A DNA stretch of 64,000 nt from Delphinus delphis. Lineage: Eukaryota; Chordata; Mammalia; Artiodactyla; Delphinidae. The notes under the pieces are model-generated. The model did no database searches. It was not told the origin of the DNA and saw only the letters and a program-made list of their open reading frames with translations. How positions within the stretch are numbered: the stretch's first letter is position 1; every line of letters begins with the position of its first letter. Made by a program: the position numbers and the translations under genes. This document shows positions 26,801 through 40,700 of the stretch, in pieces. The DNA is taken from contig NW_027192658.1 in NCBI RefSeq assembly GCF_949987515.2, positions 1,984,001-2,048,000 on the forward strand, given 5' to 3'.

Positions 26801-29595
26801 GCCCGTCCCCTAACCCTAACCCTAGCCCGAACCCTAACCCTAACCCTTCCCCGAAGCCTGACCCTCACCCGTCCCCTAATCCTAACCCGTACGCTAACAC
26901 TAACCCGCGCCCTCAAACGCACGCTCCCCCTAAAGCGTTGCCGTACCCTCACCTGGACCCTAAACCGTCCCCGTCCCCTAACCCTAGCCCGAACCCTAAC
27001 CCTAACCCTTCCCCGAAGCCTGACCCTCACCCCTCCCCTAATCCTAACCCGTACGCTAACACTAAAACGCGCCCTCACACGCACGCTCCCTTAAAGCGTT
27101 GCCGTACCCTCACCTGGACCCTAAACCGTCCCCGTCCCCTAACCCTAACCCTAGCCCGAACCCTAACCCTAACCCTTCCCCGAAGCCTGACCCTCCCCCG
27201 TCCCCTAATCCTAACCCGTATGCTAACATTAACCCGCGCCCTCACACGCACGTTCCCCCTAAAGCGTTGCCGTACCATCACCTGGACCCTAAACCGTCCC
27301 CGGTCCTAACCCTAACCCTAGCCCGAACCCTAACCCTAACCCTTCCCCGAAGCCTGACCCTCACCCGTCCCCTAATCCTAACCCGTACGCTAACACTAAC
27401 CCGCGCCCTCACACGCACGCTCCACCTAAAGCGTTGCCGTACCCTCACCTGGAACCTGAACCGTGCCCGTCCCCTAACCCTAACCCTAGCCCGAACCCTA
27501 ACCCTAACCCTTCCCCGAAGCCTGACCCTCACCCGTCCCCTAATCCTAACCCGTACGCTAACACTAACCCGCGCCCTCACACGCACGCTCCCCCTAAAGC
27601 GTTGCCGTACCCTCACCTGGACCCTAAACCGTCCCCGTCCCCTAACCCTAACCCTAGCCCGAACCCTATCCCTAACCCTTCCCCGAAGCCTGACCCTCAA
27701 CCCTCCCCTAATCCTAACCCGTACGCTAACACTAACCCGCGCCCTCACATGCACGCTCCCTTAAAGCGTTGCCGTACCCTCACCTGGACCCTAAACCGTC
27801 CCCGTCCCCTAACCCTAACCCTAGCCCGAACCCTAACCCTAACCCTTCCCCGAAGCCTGACCCTCCCCCGTCCCCTAATCCTAACCCGTATGCTAACATT
27901 AACCCGCGCCCTCACACGCACGCTCCCCCTAAAGCGTTGCCGTACCATCACCTGGACCCTAAACCGTCCCCGGTCCTAACCCTAACCCTAGCCCGAACCC
28001 TAACCCTAACCCTTCCCCGAAGCCTGACCCTCACCCGTCCCCTAATCCTAACCCGTACGCTAACACTAACCCGCGCCCTCACACGCACGCTCCCCCTAAA
28101 GCTTTGCCGTACCCTCACCTGGACCCTAAACCGTCCCCATCCCCTAACCCTAACCCTAGCCCGAACCCTAACCCTAACCCTTCCCCGAAGCCTGACCCTC
28201 ACACGTCCCCTAATCCTAACCCGTACGCTAACACTAACCCGCGCCCTCACACGCACACTCCCCCTAAAGCGTTGCCGTACCCTCACCTGGACCCTAAACC
28301 GTCCCCGTCCCCTAACCCTAACCCTAGCCCGAACCCTAACCCTAACCCTTCCCCGAAGCCTGACCCTCACAAGTACCCTAATCCTCACCCGTACGCTAAC
28401 ACTAACCCGCGCCCTCACACGCTCGCTCTGCCTAAAGCGTTGCCGTACCCTCACCTGGACCCTAAACCGTCCCCGTCCCCTAACCCTAACCCTAGCCCGA
28501 ACCCTAACCGTAACGCTTCCCCGAAGCCTGACCCTCCCCCGTCCCCTAATCCTAACCCGTACGCTAACACTAACCCGCGCCCTCACACGCACGCTCCCCC
28601 TAAAGCGTTGCCGTACCCTCACCTGGACCCTAAACCGTCCCCGGTCCTAACCCTAACCCTAGCCCGAACCCTAACCCTAACACTTCCCCGAAGCCTGACC
28701 CTCACCCGTCCCCTAATCCTAACCCGTACGCTAACACTACCCCGCGCCCTCACACGCACGCTTCCCCTAAAGCGTTGCCGTACCCTCACCTGGACCCTAA
28801 ACCGTCCCCGTCCCCTAACCCTAACCCTAACCCTTCCCCGAAGCCTGACCCTCACCCGTCCCCTAAGCCTAACCCGTACGCTAACACTAACCCGCGCCCT
28901 CACACGCACGCTCCCCCTAAAGCGTTGCCGTACACTCACCTGGACCCTAAACCGTCCCCGTCCCCTAACCCTGACCCTAGCCCGAACCCTAACCCTAACG
29001 CTTCCCCGAAGCCTGACCCTCCCCCGTCCCCTAATCCTAACCCGTATGCTAACATTAACCCGCGCCCTCACATGCACGCTCCCCCTAAAGCGTTGCCGTA
29101 CCATCACCTGGACCCTAAACCGTCCCCGGTCCTAACCCTAACCCTAGCCCGAACCCTAACCCTAACCCTTCCCCGAAGCCTGACCCTCACCCGTCCCCTA
29201 ATCCTAACCCGTACGCTAACACTAATCCGCGCCCTCACACGCACGCTCCCCCTAAAGCGTTGCTGTACCCTCACCTGGACCCTAAACCGTCCCCGTCCCC
29301 TAACCCTAACCCTAGCCCGAACCCTAACCCTAACCCTTCCCCGAAGCCTGACCCTCACAAGTACCCTAATCCTCACCCGTACGCTAACACTAACCCGCGC
29401 CCTCACACGCTCGCTCTGCCTAAAGCGTTGCCGTATCCTCACCTGGACCCTAAACCGTCCCCGTCCCCTAACCCTAACCCTAGCCCGAACCCTAACCGTA
29501 ACGCTTCCCCGAAGCCTGACCCTCCCCCGTCCCCTAATCCTAACCCGTACGCTAACACTAACCCGCGCCCTCACACGCACGCTCCCCCTAAAGCG
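20809..29595 (+). repeat. Large HOR unit A, 53 monomers
   Basis: The unit begins with the marker monomer (CCTCCCCTGG here, CCTCTCCTGG elsewhere, then AAACCATCCCC and GACCGTCACC). The first 4.9 kb, to about 25,710, matches 29,596 onward at an offset of 8,787-8,788 bp, including two adjacent 167-bp monomers with CACAGTCCCC and CCCTCAGACGC (about 21,727 and 21,894). It contains five 18-bp deletions, one 6-bp deletion (about 26,985) and 21 one-base deletions. Nested repetition is heavy: 26.4-28.0 kb has repeated 4-monomer groups alternating CCCTTAAAG, CCGGTCC and GGAACCTGAACC monomers. Confidence 0.85.
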
Positions 29596-32500
29596 TTGCC
29601 GTACCCTCTCCTGGACCCTAAACCATCCCCGTCCCCTAACCCTAACCCTAGCCCGAACCCTAACCCTAACCCTTCCCCGAAGCCTGACCGTCACCCGTCC
29701 CCTAATCCTAACCCGTACGCTAACACTACACCGCGCCCTCAAACGCATGCTTCCCCTAAAGCGTTGCCGTACCCTCACCTGGACCCTAAACCGTCCCCGC
29801 CCCTAACCCTAACCCTAACCCTTCCCCGAAGCCTGACCCTCACCCGTCCCCTAATCCTAACCCGTACGCTAACACTAACCCGCGCCCTCACACGCACGCT
29901 CCACCTAAAGCGTTGCTGTACCGTCACCTGGAACCTAAACCGTCCCCGTCCCCTAACCCTAACCCTAGCCCGAACCCTAACCCTAACCCTTCCCCGAAGC
30001 CTGACCCTCACCCGTCCCCTAATCCTAACCCGTACGCTAACACTAACCCGCGCCCTCACACGCACGCTCTCCCTAAAGCGTTGCCGTACCCTCACCTGGA
30101 CCCTAAACCGTCCCCGTCCCCTAACCCTAACCCTAGCCCGAACCCTAACCCTAACCCTTCCCCGAAGCCTGACCCTCACCCGTCCCCTAATCCTAACCCG
30201 TACGCTAACACTAACCCGCGCCCTCACACGCACACTCCCCCTAAAGCGTTGCCGTACCCTCACCTGGACCCTAAACCGTCCCCGTCCCCTAACCCTAACC
30301 CTAGACCGAACCCTAACCCTAACCCTTCCCCGAAGCCTGACCCTCACCCGTCCCCTAATCCTAACCCGTACGCTAACACTAACCCGCGCCCTCACACGCA
30401 CGCTCCCCCTAAAGCGTTGCCGTACCCTCACCCGGACCCTAAACCGTCCCCATCCCCTAACCCTAACCCTAGCCCGAACCCTAACCCTAACCCTTCCCCG
30501 AAGCCTGACCCTCACAGTCCCCTAATCCTAACCCGTACGCTAACACTAACCCGCACCCTCAGACGCACGCTCCCCCTAAAGCGTTGCCGTACCCTCACCT
30601 GGACCCTAAACCGTCCCCGTCCCCTAACCCTAACCCTAGCCCGAACCCTAACCCTAACCCTTCCCCGAAGCCTGACCCTCACAGTCCCCTAATCCTAACC
30701 CGTACGCTAACACTAACCCGCACCCTCAGACGCACGCTCCCCCTAAAGCGTTGCCGTACCCTCACCTGGACCCTAAACCGTCCCCGTCCCCTAACCCTAA
30801 CCCTAGCCCGAACCCTAACCCTAACCCTTCCCCGAAGCCTGACCCTCACACGTACCCTAATCCTCACCCGTACGCTAACACTAACCCGCGCCCTCACACG
30901 CTCGCTCTGCCTAAAGCGTTGCCGTACCCTCTCCTGGACCCTAAACCGTCCCCGTCCCCTAACCCTAACCCTAGCCCGAACCCTAACCGTAACGCTTCCC
31001 CGAAGCCTGACCCTCACCCGTCCCCTAATCCTAACCCGTACGCTAACACTAACCCGCGCCCTCACACGCACGCTCCCCCTAAAGCGTTGCCGTACCCTCA
31101 CCTGGACCCTAAACCGTCCCCGGTCCTAACCCTAACCCTAGCCCGAACCCTAACCCTAAACCTTCCCCGAAGCCTGACCCTCACCCGTCCCCTAATCCTA
31201 ACCCGTACGCTAACACTAACCCGCGCCCTCACACGCACGCTCCCCCTAAAGCGTTGCCGTACCCTCACCTGGACCCTAAACCGTCCCCGTCCCCTAACCC
31301 TAATCCTAGCCCGAACCATAACCCTAACCCTTCCCCGAAGCCTGACCCTCACCCGTCCCCTAATCCTAACCCGTACGCTAACACTACCCTGCGCCCTCAC
31401 ACGCACGCTTCCACTAAAGCGTTGCCGTACCCTCACCTGGACCCTAAACCGTCCCCGTTACCTAACCCTAACCCTAACCCTTCCCCGAAGCCTGACCCTC
31501 ACCCGTCCCCTAATCCTAACCCGTACGCTAACACTAACCCGCGCCCTCACACGCACGCTCCCCCTAAAGCGTTGCCGTACACTCACCTGGACCCTAAACC
31601 GCCCCCGTCCCCTAACCCTAACCGTAGCCCGAACCCTAACCCTAACCCTTCCCCGAAGCCTGACCCTCACCCGTCCCCTAATCCTAACCCGTACGCTAAC
31701 ACTAACCCGCGCCCTCACACGCACGCTTCACCTAAAGCGTTGCCGTACCCTCACCTGGAACCTGAACCGTGCCCGTCCCCTAACCCTAACCCTAGCCCGA
31801 ACCCTAACCCTAACCCTTCCCCGAAGCCTGACCCTCACCCGTCCCCTAATCCTAACCCGTACAATAACACTAACCCGCGCCCTCACACGCACGCTCCCCC
31901 TAAAGCGTTGCCGTACCCTCACCTGGACCCTAAACCGTCCCCGTCCCCTAACCCTAACCCTAGCCCGAACCCTAACCCTAACCCTTCCCCGAAGCCTGAC
32001 CCTCACCCCTCCCCTAATCCTAACCCGTACGCTAACACTAACCCGCGCCCTCACACGCACGCTCCCTTAAAGCGTTGCCGTACCCTCACCTGGACCCTAA
32101 ACCGTCCCCGTCCCCTAACCCTAACCCTAGCCCGAACCCTAACCCTAACCCTTCCCCGAAGCCTGACCCTCCCCCGTCCCCTAATCCTAACCCGTATTCT
32201 AACATTAACCCGCGCCCTCACACGCACGCTCCCCCTAAAGCGTTGCCGTACCATCACCTGGACCCTAAACCGTCCCCGGTCCTAACCCTAACCCTAGCCC
32301 GAACCCTAACCCTAACCGTTCCCCGAAGCCTGACCCTCACCCGTCCCCTAATCCTAACCCGTACGCTAACACTAACCCGCGCCCTCACACGCACGCTCCA
32401 CCTAAAGCGTTGCCGTACCCTTACCTGGAACCTGAACCGTGCCCGTCCCCTAACCCTAACCCTAGCCCGAACCCTAACCCTAACCCTTCCCCGAAGCCTG

Positions 32501-35500
32501 ACCCTCACCCGTCCCCTAATCCTAACCCGTACGCTAACACTAACCCGCGCCCTCACACGCACGCTCCCCCTAAAGCGTTGCCGTACCCTCACCTGGACCC
32601 TAAACCGTCCTCGTCCCCTAACCCTAACCCTAGCCCGAACCCTAACCCTAACCCTTCCCCGAAGCCTGACCCTCACCCCTCCCCTAATCCTAACTCGTAC
32701 GCTAACACTAACCCGCGCCCTCACACGCACGCTCCCTTAAAGCGTTGCCGTACCCTCACCTGGACCCTAAACCGTCCCCGTCCCCTAACCCTAACCCTAG
32801 CCCGAACCCTAACCCTAACCCTTCCCCGAAGCCTGACCCTCCCCCGTCCCCTAATCCTAACCCGTATGCTAACATTAACCCGCGCCCTCACACGCACGCT
32901 CCCCCTAAAGCGTTGCCGTACCATCACCTGGACCCTAAACCGTCCCCGGTCCTAACCCTAACCCTAGCCCGAACCCTAACCCTAACCCTTCCCCGAAGCC
33001 TGACCCTCACCCGTCCCCTAATCCTAACCCGTACGCTAACACTAACCCGCGCCCTCACACGCACGCTCCCCCTAAAGCTTTGCCGTACCCTCACCTGGAC
33101 CCTAAACCGTCCCCATCCCCTAACCCTAACCCTAGCCCGAACCCTAACCCTAACCCTTCCCCGAAGCCTGACCCTCACACGTCCCCTAATCCTAACCCGT
33201 ACGCTAACACTAACCCGCGCCCTCACACGCACACTCCCCCTAAAGCGTTGCCGTACCCTCACCTGGACCCTAAACCGTCCCCGTCCCCTAACCCTAACCC
33301 TAGCCCGAACCCTAACCCTAACCCTTCCCCGAAGCCTGACCCTCACAAGTACCCTAATCCTCACCCGTACGCTAACACTAACCCGCGCCCTCACACGCTC
33401 GCTCTGCCTAAAGCGTTGCCGTACCCTCACCTGGACCCTAAACCGTCCCCGTCCCCTAACCCTAACCCTAGCCCGAACCCTAACCGTAACGCTTCCCCGA
33501 AGCCTGACCCTCCCCCGTCCCCTAATCCTAACCCGTACGCTAACACTAACCTGCGCCCTCACACGCACGCTCCCCCTAAAGCGTTGCCGTACCCTCACCT
33601 GGACCCTAAACCGTCCCCGGTCCTAACCCTAACCCTAGCCCGAACCCTAACCCTAACACTTCCCCGAAGCCTGACCCTCACCCGTCCCCTAATCCTAACC
33701 CGTACGCTAACACTACCCCGCGCCCTCACACGCACGCTTCCCCTAAAGCGTTGCCGTACCCTCACCTGGACCCTAAACCGTCCCCGTCCCCTAACCCTAA
33801 CCCTAACCCTTCCCCGAAGCCTGACACTCACCCGTCCCCTAAGCCTAACCCGTACGCTAACACTAACCCGCGCCCTCACACGCACGCTCTCCCTAAAGCG
33901 TTGCCGTACCCTCACCTGGACCCTAAACCGTCCCCGTCCCCTAACCCTAACCCTAGCCCGAACCCTAACCCTAACCCTTCCCCGAAGCCTGACCCTCACC
34001 CGTCCCCTAATCCTAACCCGTACGCTAACACTAACCCGCGCCCTCACACGCACACTCCCCCTAAAGCGTTGCCGTACCCTCACCTGGACCCTAAACCGTC
34101 CCCGTCCCCTAACCCTAACCCTAGACCGAACCCTAACCCTAAACCTTCCCCGAAGCCTGACCCTCACCCGTCCCCTAATCCTAACCCGTACGCTAACACT
34201 AACCCGCGCCCTCACACGCACGCTCCCCCTAAAGCGTTGCCGTACCCTCACCCGGACCCTAAACCGTCCCCATCCCCTAACCCTAACCCTAGCCCGAACC
34301 CTAACCCTAACCCTTCCCCGAAGCCTGACCCTCACAGTCCCCTAATCCTAACCCGTACGCTAACACTAACCCGCACCCTCAGACGCACGCTCCCCCTAAA
34401 GCGTTGCCGTACCCTCACCTGGACCCTAAACCGTCCCCGTCCCCTAACCCTAACCCTAGCCCGAACCCTAACCCTAACCCTTCCCCGAAGCCTGACCCTC
34501 ACAGTCCCCTAATCCTAACCCGTACGCTAACACTAACCCGCGCCCTCACACGCTCGCTCTGCCTAAAGCGTTGCCGTACCCTCTCCTGGACCCTAAACCG
34601 TCCCCGTCCCCTAACCCTAACCCTAGCCCGAACCCTAACCGTAACGCTTCCCCGAAGCCTGACCCTCACCCGTCCCCTAATCCTAACCCGTACGCTAACA
34701 CTAACCCGCGCCCTCACACGCACGCTCCCCCTAAAGCGTTGCCGTACCCTCACCTGGACCCTAAACCGTCCCCGGTCCTAACCCTAACCCTAGCCCGAAC
34801 CCTAACCCTAACCCTTCCCCGAAGCCTGACCCTCACCCGTCCCCTAATCCTAACCCGTACGCTAACACTAACCCGCGCCCTCACACGCACGCTCCCCCTA
34901 AAGCGTTGCCGTACCCTCACCTGGACCCTAAACCGTCCCCGTCCCCTAACCCTAACCCTAGCCCGAACCATAACCCTAACCCTTCCCCGAAGCCTGACCC
35001 TCACCCGTCCCCTAATCCTAACCCGTACGCTAACACTACCCCGCGCCCTCACACGCACGCTTCCACTAAAGCGTTGCCGTACCCTCACCTGGACCCTAAA
35101 CCGTCCCCGTTACCTAACCCTAACCCTAACCCTTCCCCGAAGCCTGACCCTCACCCGTCCCCTAATCCTAACCCGTACGCTAACACTAACCCGCGCCCTC
35201 ACACGCACGCTCCCCCTAAAGCGTTGCCGTACCCTCACCTGGACCCTAAACCGCCCCCGTCCCCTAACCCTAACCGTAGCCCGAACCCTAACCCTAACCC
35301 TTCCCCGAAGCCTGACCCTCACCCGTCCCCTAATCCTAACCCGTACGCTAACACTAACCCGCGCCCTCACACGCACGCTCCACCTAAAGCGTTGCCGTAC
35401 CCTCACCTGGAACCTGAACCGTGCCCGTCCCGTAACCCTAACCCTAGCCCGAACCCTAACCCTAACCCTTCCCCGAAGCCTGACCCTCACCCGTCCCCTA

Positions 35501-37738
35501 ATCCTAACCCGTACGCTAACACTAACCCGCGCCCTCACACGCACGCTCCCCCTAAAGCGTTGCCGTACCCTCACCTGGACCCTAAACCGTCCCCGTCCCC
35601 TAACCCTAACCCTAGCCCGAACCCTAACCCTAACCCTTCCCCGAAGCCTGACCCTCACCCCTCACCTAATCCTAACCCGTACGCTAACACTAACCCGCGC
35701 CCTCACACGCACGCTCCCTTAAAGCGTTGCCGTACCCTCACCTGGACCCTAAACCGTCCCCGTCCCCTAACCCTAACCCTAGCCCGAACCCTAACCCTAA
35801 CCCTTCCCAGAAGCCTGACCCTCCCCCGTCCCCTAATCCTAACCCGTATGCTAACATTAACCCGCGCCCTCACACGCACGTTCCCCCTAAAGCGTTGCCG
35901 TACCATCACCTGGACCCTAAACCGTCCCCGGTCCTAACCCTAACCCTAGCCCGAACCCTAACCCTAACCCTTCCCCGAAGCCTGACCCTCACCCGTCCCC
36001 TAATCCTAACCCGTACGCTAACACTAACCCGCGCCCTCACACGCACGCTCCACCTAAAGCGTTGCCGTACCCTCACCTGGAACCTGAACCGTGCCCGTCC
36101 CCTAACCCTAACCCTAGCCCGAACCCTAACCCTAACCCTTCCCCGAAGCCTGACCCTCACCCGTCCCCTAATCCTAACCCGTACGCTAACACTAACCCGC
36201 GCCCTCAAACGCACGCTCCCCCTAAACCGTTGCCGTACCCTCACCTGGACCCTAAACCGTCCCCGTCCCCTAACCCTAACCCTAGCCCGAACCCTAACCC
36301 TAACCCTTCCCCGAAGCCTGACCCTCACCCCTCCCCTAATCCTAACCCGTACGCTAACACTAACCCGCGCCCTCACACGCACGCTCCCTTAAAGCGTTGC
36401 CGTACCCTCACCTGGACCCTAAACCGTCCCCGTCCCCTAACCCTAACCCTAGCCCGAACCCTAACCCTAACCCTTCCCCGAAGCCTGACCCTCCCCCGTC
36501 CCCTAATCCTAACCCGTATGCTAACATTAACCCGCGCCCTCACACGCACGTTCCCCCTAAAGCGTTGCCGTACCATCACCTGGACCCTAAACCGTCCCCG
36601 GTCCTAACCCTAACCCTAGCCCGAACCCTAACCCTAACCCTTCCCCGAAGCCTGACCCTCACCCGTCCCCTAATCCTAACCCGTACGCTAACACTAACCC
36701 GCGCCCTCACACGCACGCTCCACCTAAAGCGTTGCCGTACCCTCACCTGGAACCTGAACCGTGCCCGTCCCCTAACCCTAACCCTAGCCCGAACCCTAAC
36801 CCTAACCCTTCCCCGAAGCCTGACCCTCACCCGTCCCCTAATCCTAACCCGTACGCTAACACTAACCCGCGCCCTCACACGCACGCTCCCCCTAAAGCGT
36901 TGCCGTACCCTCACCTGGACCCTAAACCGTCCCCGTCCCCTAACCCTAACCCTAGCCCGAACCCTAACCCTAACCCTTCCCCGAAGCCTGACCCTCACCC
37001 GTCCCCTAAGCCTAACCCGTACGCTAACACTAACCCGCGCCCTCACACGCACGCTCCCCCTAAAGCGTTGCCGTACACTCACCTGGACCCTAAACCGTCC
37101 CCGTCCCCTAACCCTGACCCTAGCCCGAACCCTAACCCTAACGCTTCCCCGAAGCCTGACCCTCCCCCGTCCCCTAATCCTAACCCGTATGCTAACATTA
37201 ACCCGCGCCCTCACATGCACGCTCCCCCTAAAGCGTTGCCGTACCATCACCTGGACCCTAAACCGTCCCCGGTCCTAACCCTAACCCTAGCCCGAACCCT
37301 AACCCTAACCCTTCCCCGAAGCCTGACCCTCACCCGTCCCCTAATCCTAACCCGTACGCTAACACTAATCCGCGCCCTCACACGCACGCTCCCCCTAAAG
37401 CGTTGCTGTACCCTCACCTGGACCCTAAACCGTCCCCGTCCCCTAACCCTAACCCTAGCCCGAACCCTAACCCTAACCCTTCCCCGAAGCCTGACCCTCA
37501 CAAGTACCCTAATCCTCACCCGTACGCTAACACTAACCCGCGCCCTCACACGCTCGCTCTGCCTAAAGCGTTGCCGTACCCTCACCTGGACCCTAAACCG
37601 TCCCCGTCCCCTAACCCTAACCCTAGCCCGAACCCTAACCGTAACGCTTCCCCGAAGCCTGACCCTCCCCCGTCCCCTAATCCTAACCCGTACGCTAACA
37701 CTAACCCGCGCCCTCACACGCACGCTCCCCCTAAAGCG
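29596..37738 (+). repeat. Large HOR unit B, 49 monomers
   Basis: This is the second copy of unit A and starts with the same marker monomer. It is collinear to about 34,500. It then loses one monomer at a chimeric junction (monomer 34,404-34,570) and continues with the same monomer types in rearranged order. The region 35,727-37,060 follows 26,435-27,770 closely. It contains four 18-bp deletions (near 29,810, 31,470, 33,800 and 35,120). Confidence 0.85.
34404..34570 (+). repeat. Chimeric monomer at an unequal-exchange junction
   Basis: The left part matches the CACAGTCCCC monomer found at 25,616. The right part, from about 34,540, matches the CACACGCTCGCTCTGCC end of the next monomer at 25,783. 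Exactly one monomer is missing relative to unit A. The exchange occurred in register within the shared CGTACGCTAACAC stretch. Confidence 0.8.
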
Positions 37739-40700
37739 TTGCCGTACCCTCTCCTGGACCCTAAACCATCCCCGTCCCCTAACCCTAACCCTAGCCCGAA
37801 CCCTAACCCTAACCCTTCCCCGAAGCCTGACCGTCACCCGTCCCCTAATCCTAACCCGTACGCTAACACTACACCGCGCCCTCACACGCATGCTTCCCCT
37901 AAAGCGTTGCCGTACCCTCACCTGGACCATAAACCGTCCCCGTCCCCTAACCCTAACCCTAACCCTTCCCCGAAGCCTGACCCTCACCCGTCCCCTAATC
38001 CTAACCCGTACGCTAACACTAACCCGCGCACTCACACGCACGCTCCACCTAAAGCGTTGCTGTACCGTCACCTGGAACCTAAACCGTCCCCGTCCCCTAA
38101 CACTAACCCTAGCCCGAACCCTAACCCTAACCCTTCCCCGAAGCCTGACCCTCACCCGTCCCCTAATCCTAACCCGTACGCTAACACTAACCCGCGCCCT
38201 CACACGCACGCTCTCCCTAAAGCGTTGCCGTACCCTCACCTGGACCCTAAACGGTCCCCGTCCCCTAACCCTAACCCTAGCCCGAACCCTAACCCTAACC
38301 CTTCCCCGAAGCCTGACCCTCACCCGTCCCCTAATCCTAACCCGTACGCTAACACTAACCCGCGCCCTCACACGCACACTCCCCCTAAAGCGTTGCCGTA
38401 CCCTCACCTGGACCCTAAACCGTCCCCGTCCCCTAACCCTAACCCTAGCCCGAACCCTAACCCTAACCCTTCCCCGAAGCCTGACCCTCACCCGTCCCCT
38501 AATCCTAACCCATACGCTAACACTAACCCCCGCCCTCACACGCACGCTCCCCCTAAAGCGTTACCGTACCCTCACCTGGACCCTAAACCGTCCCCGTCCC
38601 CTAACCCTAACCCTAGCCCGAACCCTAACCCTAACCCTTCCCCGAAGCCTGACCCTCACCCGTCCCCTAATCCTAACCCATACGCTAACACTAACCCCCG
38701 CCCTCACACGCACGCTCCCCCTAAAGCGTTGCCGTACCCTCACCTGGACTCTAAACCGTCCCCGTCCCCTAACCCTAACCCTAGCCCGAACCCTAACCCT
38801 AACCCTTCCCCGAAGCCTGACCCTCACCCGTCCCCTAAACCTAACACGTACGCTAACGCTAACCCTCGCCCTCACACGCACGCTCCCCTTAAAGCGTTGC
38901 CGTACTCTTACCTGGACCCTAAACCGTCCCCTTCCCCTAACCCTAACTCTAGCCCGAACCCTAACCCTAACCATTCCCCAAAGCCTGACCCTCACCCGTC
39001 CCCTTATCCTAACCCATACGCTAACACTACCCCGCGCCCTTACACGCACGCTCCCCATAAAGCGTTGCCGTACCCTCACCTGGACCCTAAACCGGTCCCG
39101 TCACCTAACCCTAACCCTAGCCCGAACCCTAACCCTAACCCTTCCCCGAAGCATGACCCTCACCCGTCCCCTAATCCTAACTTGTATGCTAACACTAACC
39201 CTGGCCCTCACACGCACGCTCCCCCTAAAGCGTTGCCGTACCCTCACCTGGACCCTAAACCGTCCCCGTCCCCTAACCCTAACCCTAGCCCGAACCCTAA
39301 CCCTAACGCTTCCCCGAAGCCTGACCCTCACCCGTCCCCTATTCCTAACCCGTACGCTAACACTAACGCGCGCCCTCACACGCACGCTCCCCATAAAGCA
39401 TTGCCGTACCCTCACCTGGACCCTAAACCATCCCCGTCCCCTAACCCTAACCCTAGCCCGAACCCTAACCCTAACCCTTCCCCGAAGCCTGACCCTCACC
39501 CGTCCCCTAATCTTAACCCGTACGCTAACACTAACCCGCGCCGTCACATGCATGCTCCCCCTAAAGCATTGCCGTACCCTCACCTGGACCCTAAACCGTC
39601 CCCGTCCCCTAACACTAACCCTAGACTGAACCCTAACCCTAACCCTTCCCCGAAGCCTGACCCTCACCCGTCCCCTAATCCTAACCCGTACGCTAACACT
39701 ACCCCGCGCCCTCACACGCACGCTCCCCCTAAAGCGTTTCCGTACCCTCACCTGGACCCTAAACCGTCCCCGTCACCTAACCCTAACCCTAGCCCGAACC
39801 CTAACACTAATCCTTCCCCAAAGCATGACCCTCAACCGTCCCCTAATCCTAACCCGTACGCTAACACTAGCCCGCGCCCTCACACGCACGCTCCCCCTAA
39901 AGCGTTGCCGTACCCTCACCTGGACCCTCAACCGTCCCCGTCCCCTAACCCTAACCCTAGCCCGAACCCTAACCCTAAACCTTCCCCGAAGCCTGACCCT
40001 CACCTGTCCCCTAATCCTAACACGTACGCTAACACTAACCCGCGCCCTCACACGCACGCTCCCCCTAAAGCGTTGCCGTACCCTCACCTGGACCCTAAAC
40101 CGTCCCCGTTCCCTAACCCTAACCCTAACCCTTCCCCGAAGCCTGACCCTCACCCGTCCCCTAATCCTAACCCGTACGCTAACACTAACCCGCGCCCTCA
40201 CACGCACGCTCCCCCTAAAGCGTTGCCGTACACTCACCTGGACCCTAAACCGTCCCCGTCCCCTAACCCTGACCCTAGCCCGAACCCTAACCCTAACCCT
40301 TCCCAGAAGCCTGACCCTCACCCATCCACTAATCCTAACCCGTACGCTAACACTAACCCGCGCCCTCACACGCACGCTCCCCCTAAAGTGTTGCCGTACC
40401 CTCACCTGGACCCTAAACCGTCCCAGTCCCGTAACCCTAACCCTAGCCCGAACCCTAAACCTAACCCTAACCCTTCCCCGAAGCCTGACCCTCACCCGTC
40501 CCCTAATCCTAACCCGTACGCTAAAACTACCCAGCGCCCTCACACGCACGCTCCCCCTAAAGCGTTGCCGTACCCTCACCTGGACCCTAAACCGTCCCCG
40601 TCCCCTAACCCTAACCGTAGCCCGAACCCTAACCCTAACCCTTCCACGAAGCCTGACCCTCACCCGTCCCCTAATCCTAACCCATACGCTAACACTAACC

